From: Chrysochromulina tobinii
Lineage: Eukaryota; Haptophyta; Prymnesiales; Chrysochromulinaceae
Length of the DNA: 27,385 nucleotides
NCBI GenBank assembly: GCA_001275005.1
Contig: JWZX01003233.1
Coordinates: forward strand, 1-27,385
Direction: 5' to 3'
Under the pieces are notes generated by a model. It ran no database searches. It saw nothing but the letters and a program-made list of their open reading frames with translations, and was not told the origin of the DNA. The number at the start of each line of letters is the position of its first letter. Positions within the stretch are counted from its first letter, which is position 1. The translations under genes and the position numbers were made by a program. Below are positions 1 to 7,999 of this stretch, in pieces.

Positions 1-6
1 GTCGCC

Positions 7-62
<56 letters not shown>
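1..62. repeat. (CCG)n trinucleotide tract
   Basis: An almost pure CCG/GCC microsatellite at the left edge. In the open minus frame of the armadillo-like gene it reads as polyglycine. Tracts like this are prone to length errors in assembly. Confidence 0.9.
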
Positions 63-63
<1 letters not shown>

Positions 64-1389
64 GAGCGCCATTGCCGCTGGCCTTGGGAGAGGGCGGGCG
101 AAGCGCTCTCGATGGAGCCATCTCCCTGCGAGGCCTCGTCGAGCCCACCTCCGCTGTGAATGTGAATGCCGCTGTGAATGCCGCTGTGAATGTGAATGCC
201 GCTCCCGTCGAGCCCTCCTCCGATCCTCGGCCGCCGCCCCTCCGCTGCCCTCGCCTCCGCTGTGCGCCCCTCCGCTTCGCTTAGGCGGACGAGCAGGGCC
301 ATCGTCTTCGCTTGCTCGAGGAAGGGCTGGTTGAGAGGATCGCGCGAGAGGAGCTCGAGCAGTCGCATCACGTCCTCGACGACGCGCCCCATCGTGGAGT
401 CGCGCGCGAGCCCCACGAGGATCTGCAGCCCTGAGAGCTCGAGCTGCTGCGTCGCTATGACGCGTGCCTCGGCCGCGGCCGCCTCCTCGGCATGACACTC
501 GATGGGGGAGGCGGCGCTGCGCTCGGCGTGTGCCAGCCCCGCGCCGCTGAGCAGCAGCGCGAGCCCTTGCAGCGCGGAGAGCTTGAGCGTCTCATTCATG
601 CTGTCGCAGCACTGCAGTAGCACGCTCACGCACCCGGCCGCGAGCATCGCGCCGCGCCGTGTCGGGCGCATCAGCAGCAGTCGCAGCTCCGCCGCCGCCG
701 CCGCGCGTGCCTCGAGCACCGAGCTGGACGCGACGGAGCAAAAGACGCGCGGCAGGCCGCCCTCCCCGAGCAGCGAGGCGTCCGCGCGCGCGAGCCGCCC
801 AAGGGCCACCACCGCGTCCGCGTGCGCTTGCAGTGCCTGAGAGCGGCACAGGTGCTTGAGGGCTCGCGGCGCGCCTTCGCGTAGCAGAGGCGACAGCGCC
901 AGCGGCTCGGCAGCGAGCGCGGAGAGCACGCGTGCGCCCTCGCGCAGCAGGCGCGGCTCGTGCGATTTGCGCAGCAGCGGCACGAGCGGCCGCAGCGCGC
1001 CGCTGCGCACGACCGCACGCCGCTGCTCGCCGCCTGCGCTGCATATCTCGCTGAGCAGTGCTGCCGCGGCACGGCACGGCTCCTCGCGCCCGCCCTGCAG
1101 GGATGACGATGATGGATGGCAGCGTACCCTGGTCGATGACGGCACGGCCAGCGAGGCCGCCGACTCCGGCGCGCACGCGCTCGCACAGCGCGTCGCACGC
1201 CTGCGTCTGGCCCTCGGCGTCACCGACATTGGTGTACAGGTTGAGCGCCCGCGCCGTCTGCTCGAGGTCCTTGAGCTCGAGTGGCGCGGACGCGGAGAGC
1301 GTGTGCGCATAGCCGACGAGCACGTCCTCGTCGCGAGGGCCCGACGCACTACCGAAGGCGTCGAAGGCGTCCAAAATGGCGGTCAGCAT
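1..1389 (-). CDS. Armadillo-like repeat protein, 3' end cut by window edge
   Basis: The minus strand from ATG at 1389 reads helical, Leu/Ala-rich repeats typical of armadillo/HEAT solenoids, which serve as protein-binding scaffolds. The first segment (1389 to about 1100) includes NVGDAEGQTQACDALCERV and AVIDQGTLPSIIVI. The frame then changes, and from about 1088 to the edge a different minus frame stays open with clear repeat-like phrases such as CRAAAALLSEICSAGGEQRR, AVVRSGALRPLVPLLR and SGLQILVGLARDSTMGRVV. The change needs a shift of one base modulo three. No convincing GT-AG intron of that length is visible, so a single-base error or an unusual intron is possible. Towards the left edge the protein becomes Gly/Ser/His-rich and ends in a polyglycine tract encoded by (GGC)n. 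The stop codon lies outside the window. The specific function is not recognised. Confidence 0.6.
155..202. repeat. Short tandem repeat (GTGAATGCCGCT and GTGAAT units)
   Basis: Interleaved copies of a 12-base unit and a 6-base unit. In the armadillo-like minus frame they encode repeated Ile-His-Ser-Gly blocks. The tract lies inside the low-complexity C-terminal part of that protein. Confidence 0.7.
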
Positions 1390-1459
1390 TTGCCCGGTAA
1401 ACTCGGGAGCGGACTATTCCGCGCTGTGACTATCCGATAGGAGGTACGGAAGTGTAAAC
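1390..1459. promoter_or_regulatory. Compact divergent promoter region
   Basis: Only 70 bases separate the ATG of the minus-strand armadillo-like gene (1389) from the first ATG of the plus-strand IQ/kinesin gene (1460). No TATA box is evident. If the plus gene instead starts at the in-frame ATG at 1583, the space grows to 193 bases. A shared bidirectional promoter is inferred from position only. Confidence 0.35.
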
Positions 1460-4400
1460 ATGGTGCGAATGACCTCGACAGCCCTGTGTGGATTCGTGTT
1501 CGGAAATCGCCCAATTCGGCGGCAAGTCAACTTGCTTCTGCTTTGCAATGGCAATTCTTGGCCGGATCACTCTGTGCCCAGCATGCAAGAGGCGGCCGCC
1601 TCAGAGTTGCAGGCCAGCAGCATGAAGCCAAGGCCCCGCTCGCCCATGCTTATCGAGGCGCCGAAGCCTCCGCTTATCGGCACGGATCTGAGCCGAACGC
1701 AGTCTCAGCCCCGCTCGCCCGTGCTGCAGCGCCGGACGAGCAAATGGAAACAGCGCTCGCCCTCCTTGTCGCCCGCCATGTCCTTTGAGCACGTCGGTGC
1801 GGAGCAGGCAACGGGCGGTGACATTTTTGCTGCTGCCTGCGCGGCCTTCACCTTTGAGCCGCCGTCGTCTCCAGAGGGGTCGCCGCCGTCCCCGCCGCAG
1901 CCGCCGCCGAAGAGAATCGGCCGCGGACCAGTGAAGCCGCAAAATCCAGCGGAGGCGAGCGCAGCGTATGCTGCGTCCTTGGCGGCGGCGGCTCGAGCCG
2001 CCGAGCCTTCTGCCGCCGCCGTCCGCTCCGCTGTCGAAGCGCGCGCCGCCAGGCCCGCCACAGATTCAGCGCAGGCGTCTGAGCTCGCACGTGCACGGTC
2101 GGCGACGAAGCTGCAGGCGCTGGCTCGCGGCAGATCGTTGCGCAAGCTTGCAGTGACGAAGCAGGGAAGAGCGGAGCTGCAGAGGCGCGCTGCGAAACAG
2201 CGCGCAGCGAAGCCACCCCCAAAGCACGGCAAGGGTAAGAAGGGGTATCGTTTCCCCACGACTGCGGAGCAGCTGCATGCGGAGCTCAAGGAGAAGCAGA
2301 AGCAGAAAGCGGTCGTGCGGCTGCAGGCACTCGCACGCGGCAGATCGACCCGAGCGATCCTCAAGGTGACGCGTGGCGAGGTGCAGGTCGCCGGGACCGA
2401 CGACTACGTAGCCAAGCGCCAACCGCGGACGCAGGAGGAGGATCGAGCGTTCTGGAAGGCTCAGAATGCGGAGCGGCTTGCGCGCGAGCAGGCGGCGGCC
2501 AAGACAGAAAAGCTCGCGCAGACGCTCGGCCGCCCGAAGCTGGAGCGGGCGGCGACCACGATAGGAAAGGTGCTGCGCGGCCGCATAGAACGCAAGAAAC
2601 TGAAGGCCAAGGGAAAGCTACCCAAGGGAAAGCCCAAGGCGAATGGCAAGCCGGCGACGCAGGGATTCGACTCGACCGGGCTCACGTCGACGCCCAAGAT
2701 GACGCCCAAGGCGGCGCCCAAGGGCGGCACGCCGCGCCGAGGGGGGCTCGCGACACCCATCAAGGGCACGCCGCGCCGAGGGGGCCTCGCGACACCCATC
2801 AAGGGCACGCCGCGAAAGGGGGCGGCGGTGCTTGGCGCAAGCCCGACCAAAGGCACGCCGCGCCGGGGAGGCGTGGGCGGCTCACCGCGCAAAGGCACCC
2901 CTCGCCGCGCGCAGGGCCCGACCCCGCGCAAAGGCCACGGAGTCACCAAGGGCGGGGTCACCAAGGGCGGCGTCGCCGCCAGGGCCAAGGCCCTCAAAAC
3001 TCGAACGCTGTTACATGCGGGCAGTCGCCACCTGATCCGCTCAGGGAGCTGGGATGCGGTTGAGGCACTCATGGCAGCCGGTCGCCTATCTGAGAACGAA
3101 CCGGCCTCGGACCGGCTGGTGACCAAGATGGCGCTCGAGGAGCTCTCTTCGCTCTCCATCGAGGAGCTCACGTTGGCCGCGCGCCATGCGGCTGTCGTCA
3201 AGCTGCAGTCCGTCGCCCGCGGCAACGCGAAGCGCGAGCACGTGCGCCAGTTGCGCGCGCAAGCCGCCGCCACGAAGCGCAAGCTTGCAGCCGCTGCGAT
3301 GCAGGAGGACAAGGAGCGCGCACGCGCTGCCAAGCTCGCGGCAGCGGAGGCCGAGGCGGCCGCGGCCGTTGTGCCCGAGGAGACGACGGGATTCAGGTCG
3401 CTGGTGGTGGCGCCGCCACCTCCCAGCGAGTTCTCCTCGTCGTCGCGGCAGCAGCAGCCTTCTTCTTCTTCTTCTTCTTCGCCGCCTTCTTCGCCGCCGC
3501 AGCAGAACCCTTCTTCGCCTCTGAAATCCATCGCAGATCTCATCCGCTCAGAGGCGGCCGCGCGCGCCCCATCCCTCGGTGCGCCGATGCCCAAAGCTGT
3601 GGACGGACTGCTTGGGAAGCTCAAGGCCCATGCCGCCGCCGCTGTCATGAGTCCTTCGCCTTCCCAAACACTCATGACAGCCGGGGCGGCAGCGGCGGCT
3701 GAGGTGGCAGCGGCAGCTGAGGCGGCAGCGGCAGCGAAGGCGGCAGCAGCAGCAGCGGCGGCGGCAAGTCGCGAGCAGGCTAGGTTACAGCAGCAGCAGG
3801 TGTTGGCAGCGGCGGAGGCGGCGGAGGCGCAGAGGGTGGCGGCAGACAAGGCTGCCCGAGCTACGGCGGACGAGGCTGCGCGGCTGGAGGCAAAGCTTTC
3901 GGGAGCAGCACTGGCAAAGGCTGAGCGACACGAGGCGAGGCAGCGTGCGGCAGAGCAAGCGGAGGCTGAGCGGAGATCAGCCGATGCAGCCGCCGAGCAA
4001 GCAGCAGCCAAGGCATCCGCCGAGCGAGCGACGGTCGAGGCGGCTAGATACGCCGCGGCGGAGGCTGCGGCAGCGGCCAAGCGCCACTTGCATGCTCAGT
4101 CATCGCTTGACAAGATCACCGAGCTTTCGACGGACGAGCTTGCCTTCGCGACGACGGGGCACGCCGCCGAGCGCCACGTCGGCCGCAGCCCGTCGCCGCC
4201 TCGACTGAAGGCCGTGGCGGCGTCCGCGTCGCCGCCTCTGCCCGTGCCGCTGCCGGCGGCGGCGGCGGCGTTGCCGGTGGCGATGACGTCGACAGAGAGG
4301 ATGATCGAGCGCGCTTGCCACGGCGCGGCCACGTACATTCAATCGATCTACCGGCGCCACCTGGTGCTGAATACGATGCATGCGCTCAACCACCTCTCGA

Positions 4401-4772
4401 CGGTCATCCAGGCGGGCTACCGCGGGCGCCGCGGGCGCCGGCGCGTGTACCAGCTGCGCAAGGAGCAGCATCGCACCAAGGTGGCAGCGGGTCGGCCTGC
4501 GTCCCGTGTGGTGCCAGTCAGCACGCTACCCGAGGTGAGCGCGGCGCACGCGCACCCGCTGCGTCAGCGCCTCATCAAGGAGCTCGATGAGCGCAAGCTG
4601 CGCATCGTCGACCTGTTCTACAGCTGGGATGGCGACGAGAACGGTACCGTCACGTTGGAGGAGTTTGAGGAGGCGATGGACGATTTTGGGCTCGATCCGA
4701 CGACCTTCGATGGACGGAGCTTCTTTGGCGCGCTCGATGCAAACCACGATGGCTTGGTGAGCTACGCGGAGC
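1460..4772 (+). CDS. IQ-motif and EF-hand protein, N-terminal part of the IQ/kinesin gene
   Basis: This open frame carries six IQ-like motifs, which bind calmodulin or related EF-hand proteins. Approximate residues are 215-228 (KLQALARGRSLR), 283-298 (RLQALARGRSTR), 365-378 (degenerate), 577-590 (KLQSVARGNAKR), 957-970 and 980-993 (VIQAGYRGRRGRR). Two EF-hand loops follow, DGDENGTVTLEE (near residue 1057) and DANHDGLVSYAE (near 1093). Both have acidic residues at loop positions 1, 3 or 5 and Glu at 12, so calcium binding is likely. Between the IQ motifs are basic GTPRRGG/ATPIK repeats (2728-2900), polyserine and a long Ala/Glu helix (about 3680-4085). The frame breaks right after the second EF-hand loop and continues in the next frame. 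The start could be ATG 1460 or ATG 1583. The unspliced frame would stop at 4825. Confidence 0.7.
2728..2900 (+). repeat. Tandem GTPRRGG-ATPIK coding repeat
   Basis: Two near-perfect copies of a 39-base unit (GTPRRGGLATPIK) are followed by diverged GTPRKG and GTPRRG copies. The encoded stretch is highly basic with regular Thr-Pro sites, the kind of segment that often contacts microtubules or nucleic acid and is phosphorylated. That role is inference. Confidence 0.75.
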
Positions 4773-4800
4773 GTCCACCAGTGCATGCGAAAGCTGCCAG
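4773..4800 (+). other. Frame change, tiny intron or indel
   Basis: The EF-hand frame (codon starts at positions congruent to 2 modulo 3) must pass into the frame congruent to 0 near here. Removing 4773-4800 (GTCCAC to CTGCCAG, 28 bases) would join the EF-hand Glu directly to the Ala-Glu-Lys helix in frame. Twenty-eight bases is far shorter than the other introns here. A one-base sequence error or a different splice pair among the many AG sites after 4800 is equally possible. Confidence 0.3.
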
Positions 4801-7800
4801 TGGCCGCCGAGAAGGCCGCAGCTGAGAAGGCGGCGGCCGAGAAGGCGGCCGCGGCCAAGAGGGCAGCCGATGAGAAGGCTGCAGCGGAGAAGGCAGCGGC
4901 CGAGAAGGCGGCGGCCGAGAAGGCCGCAGTGGAAAAGGCGGCGGCCGAGAAGGCAAAGGCGGCGAAGGCGGCGCAAGATGCGAAGGCGGCGCAAGACGCC
5001 GAGGCGAGCAGAGAGGCGGCCAGGCGCTTTGCGGCCGAACAAGAGGCACTCGAGGCAGCGGCTGCGCGCGAGCGGCAGGAGCTCGAGGCAGAGTTTGCGC
5101 TCGAGGAGCGTCTTCAAGCAGACGCGATACGCGATGCGATGCAGACGGCCGCCGTGCTGCGCGGTGGCACGACCTGGGGGAAGGCCGCTTCGCTCGGTGG
5201 ACTACTCGGAAAGGTCGGGGCCGCTTTGAAGGCCGACGAACAGCGCTTGGCTGCCGTCGCCGGTCCATTTGCCCTCCTCTCAGAGGGAATGCCGCCGCCG
5301 GCGGCGTCTTCGCCGCCGCCGGCGGCGTCTTCGAAGCGGGCCTCGGCCGCCAGCCCCATCCCCATGCCAAAGGCGCGCGATCCTATTGGCTCCGAGATCG
5401 ACGCGCTTGCGCAACGCAGGCTTGAGTCTCAGAGAGCCTCGGCTGTCCATGCCATCCCAACGCGCACGCTGGTTGGCACTACGCCACGTGCCGCCGCCCC
5501 GCCTTCTGTGCTCTCTCATCGGCTCCGCCCAGCCCCACGGCGCATTGCTGCAGCAGGTCGAGCCGCCGAGCCCTGCCAAGCCTCCGGTGGCCAGCAGGAC
5601 TGCCGCCAGCAAGCCGTTGCTCCTGCAGAACTCTGTACAGCGCGAGATCGATCGCGCGCTAGCTGTGGGTCAGGAGCGCCATGCCATTCGTATCCAGGCA
5701 GCCATGCGCCGTCGCATCGTGATGCGCACCATGGGCGTGGTCAAGTCTGTCTGCGTGCTGCTGCAGTCGGCGGCGCGCGCGCGCCTCGCGCGCAAGCACG
5801 TGCACAACCACCCGAAACGGCTCGCTGTGCTGCGCATCCAGGCTCTCGTGCGGGGCAAGCTGATGCGCCGCCGGCTGGGCCACGTCTTCCATGAGCTGCA
5901 CAAGCATCGACAGGTGATGATCATCCGCGATGCGCTCATCGCGGCGCGCATCAACAACCGCAAGAGGCTCATCACAGCGGCCGTCCATGAACACTTTCCC
6001 GACTGCCTGCATCGGCGCGCCGACATGCTCGTGGACGCCCTGCGCGTGAATCTGCGTAACAAGCGCTCGAGAGAGGCGTTGAAGGCGGTGCACGCCAAGA
6101 TTGAAGAGATGCGCGCTGAGCGCGCGGCTTCGAGGGCGCTCCTCAGCGAGGGGTACGACTGGCGTGCGGCGCTGCGGAATGTCAAGGTGTGGGAAGAGGG
6201 CGAGCAGCAGATCGTCGTCGCCGAGAAGATCGGTGGTTTCGTCAGCCCTGAGAAGATCGGTGGTTTCGTCAGCCCTGAGAAGGCAAAGGCCGCAGCCGTC
6301 GTCGAGATTGCAAGCTCCCTAGGCAAGGGCGGCAGCGCCGTGCCGAGCAGCGCCGTGCCGAGCAGCGCCGTGCCGAGCAGCGCCACGCCGTGCAGCGCCA
6401 CGCCGAGCAGCGCCGTTCCGGGCAGCACCATCAAGGGGGAGGCCAAGCTCTTTGAGAAGGACGGCGAGCGTCCGCTGCGCTCGTTGCGCTTCTCAGGCGA
6501 CTTGACCACCGCGATGACCACCGCGATGAGCAGCAAGGCGAATCCCACCGTGAGCCCGCTCGGGATCCGGAAGTGGGGCACTGCCGCAGTGGACGTGACG
6601 GGCGCAGGGAGCGCCGACAGCTTCGTCACTTCGTGTGAAGGCGACGGCTCACTGCGCTCGGTGAGCCTGCACAGCCCGATAGGGCGCACGCGGGTCGAGC
6701 GCCACTCGTGGCATGGCACCTCGCACCCATCGTCGCGTCCGTCGTCGCGCCCGGCGACCTCGTCGCGCCCGTCGTCGACGCGGCGCGCGCGCTTCTCCTT
6801 GGGCCGCGACGGCAAAGTTCTGGAGGAGATGATCCAACTGCCGGAGAGAGCTGAGTCACCAACCAAGGATCGGAGAGCGGAGTCGCCGCAGCCGCGCTGC
6901 CCTCGGAGCCCGGACCGGAGCGGCGCCGAGGATGCCGACGAGATCGACGAGATCGACGAGATCGACGAGCTCTCGCCAGATGGAGTGCTCACTGCGGCGA
7001 GCGTGCGCCTGAGCAAGCGCAGCGCGGGCGGACACTCGCCGCGCTTCCGACCGACAAAGGCGGAGGCGGAGCCCGCGTCCGTAGGCGTCAGCCCGTTCGC
7101 GCTGCCGCTCAAGATGCCCCCGATGCCAAATAAGGGACGGGCCGAAGGGAGCCTCACCCAAGGGATCACCAAAGGGATGCTCTCCAGCTGCGCCAATTCG
7201 CCCAGCCGCGCCAGCTCGCCCAGCCGTGCCCTCGGCTCGCCCAGCCGTGCCCTCGGCTCGCCCAGCCGTGCCCTCGGCTCGCCCAGCCGTGCCCGCTCGC
7301 CGAGCCTCACCCCGCCGCGCGGCTCCTTACCCAAGCCCGCCAAGCCCGCCACCGGTACGAGCGCCGGCACAGGCGGCCGGATCGGAGCCCCCTGGCCCAC
7401 GGTCCAGGCCAGCGCACCGCGCGCCCCCACACCGCGCGGCGGCGCGCACCCGCCCCGCGCTCCCCCGAGCATCGCAATGAGCGCGGCAGTGAGCGCAGCC
7501 ACCTCTTGCGCGGCGAGCGTGATGCCATCGGGCGGCGCAAGGGAACCCACGGTGGGCCTGGAGCGCCGATCGATCGAGGGAGTCTCGCGCCCAAGGGACC
7601 CTCAGGCGATCAAGGGCAATCAAGGGCAATCAAGGGACCCTCAGGCGGAGCGCCTCATGAGACTGAAGGAGGCCAAGGAGCAGAAGCCGGGCTTCCTCGA
7701 TTGGCTCTGCTCGGGCGCGCGCGCGACTGTCGATCCTCTCGTCGGCCCTCTGGCGTTGCCGCCGCCCGCCGAGAAGCCTCCCTCCGAGAACGGCGTGCAG

Positions 7801-7884
7801 CGGATGATCAAGCGCTCGGCATGTGGCGCTCAGCAAGGTCTCGTCGACGCGACGCGGCTCCTCGGGCGGACGGCGACCGGGCTC
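4801..7884 (+). CDS. Charged-helix, IQ-motif and low-complexity middle part of the IQ/kinesin gene
   Basis: Two segments joined over an intron at 5472-5553. The first encodes repeated AAEK units (about 4803-4975) and then a Glu/Arg/Gln-rich helix, consistent with a long single alpha helix or coiled coil. The second, from 5554, has three more IQ motifs: AIRIQAAMRRRIVMR (near 5683), VLLQSAARARLARK (near 5755) and LRIQALVRGKLMRRR (near 5827). A helical segment follows to about 6200. From about 6220 to 7660 the protein is Ser/Pro/Arg-rich, with duplicated KIGGFVSPE, repeated SSAVP, DEI and SPSRALG units, and is probably disordered. A final ordered-looking piece, NGVQRMIKRSACGAQQGLVD (near 7791), leads to the next intron. 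It is probably the linker between the calcium-responsive N-terminus and the motor. A separate gene is possible, but I see no stop or promoter separating it from its neighbours. Confidence 0.6.
4803..4975 (+). repeat. AAEK pentad-like coding repeats
   Basis: More than ten near-copies of GCGGCCGAGAAG-type units encode Ala-Ala-Glu-Lys blocks. The i to i+4 spacing of Glu and Lys favours a salt-bridged alpha helix. Similar GC-rich repeats occur earlier in the same gene, so local duplication is likely. Confidence 0.8.
5472..5553 (+). other. Predicted intron, 82 bases, phase 0
   Basis: GTTGGC donor after the Leu codon ending at 5471, and a TTGCTGCAG acceptor ending at 5553. Removing it joins the Ala/Glu/Lys-helix frame to the IQ-motif frame in phase 0 and resolves the frame change. 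An alternative acceptor three bases later (5556) would also keep the frame. Confidence 0.55.
7215..7290 (+). repeat. 21-base SPSRALG tandem repeat
   Basis: Three nearly perfect copies of a 21-base unit (TCGCCCAGCCGTGCCCTCGG plus one base) encode Ser-Pro-Ser-Arg-Ala-Leu-Gly, flanked by diverged SPSRA copies. It lies in the disordered region before the motor. Confidence 0.85.
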
Positions 7885-7999
7885 GTGCAGCACGCGTCGT
7901 CGGCGGCCTACGCTGCTCGTCGACGACCTCGACCGACACACGCTACACCGGCCCAAAGGACCGAGCCGCTCCAGCGCCGACGGGCTGTTGGTCAGGCAG
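7885..7999 (+). other. Predicted intron, 115 bases, phase 0
   Basis: GTGCAG donor following a Leu codon, and a GGTCAGGCAG acceptor ending at 7999. Splicing joins the linker directly to APRVFARLQPT, which has the form of the first strand of a kinesin motor. It also resolves the frame change. Other AG sites nearby cannot be excluded, and the open motor frame extends upstream to 7823. Confidence 0.45.

Noticed and set aside
155-202. CRISPR-like spacing of repeats
   Set aside because: The units are 6-12 bases with no unique spacers, and they lie in a eukaryotic coding region.
856-1440. 194-residue plus frame opposite the armadillo-like gene
   Set aside because: Arg/Ser/Ala-rich shadow; the minus frames show repeat-protein patterns.
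2461-4080. 539-residue open frame on the minus strand opposite the IQ protein
   Set aside because: It is an Ala/Ser/Cys-rich mirror of GC-biased codons. The plus strand carries IQ and EF-hand motifs in the same stretch.
5670-7550. 626-residue open frame on the minus strand
   Set aside because: Its repeats are the antisense of the SPSRALG and SSAVP coding repeats. The plus frame has IQ motifs, and no domain pattern is seen on the minus.
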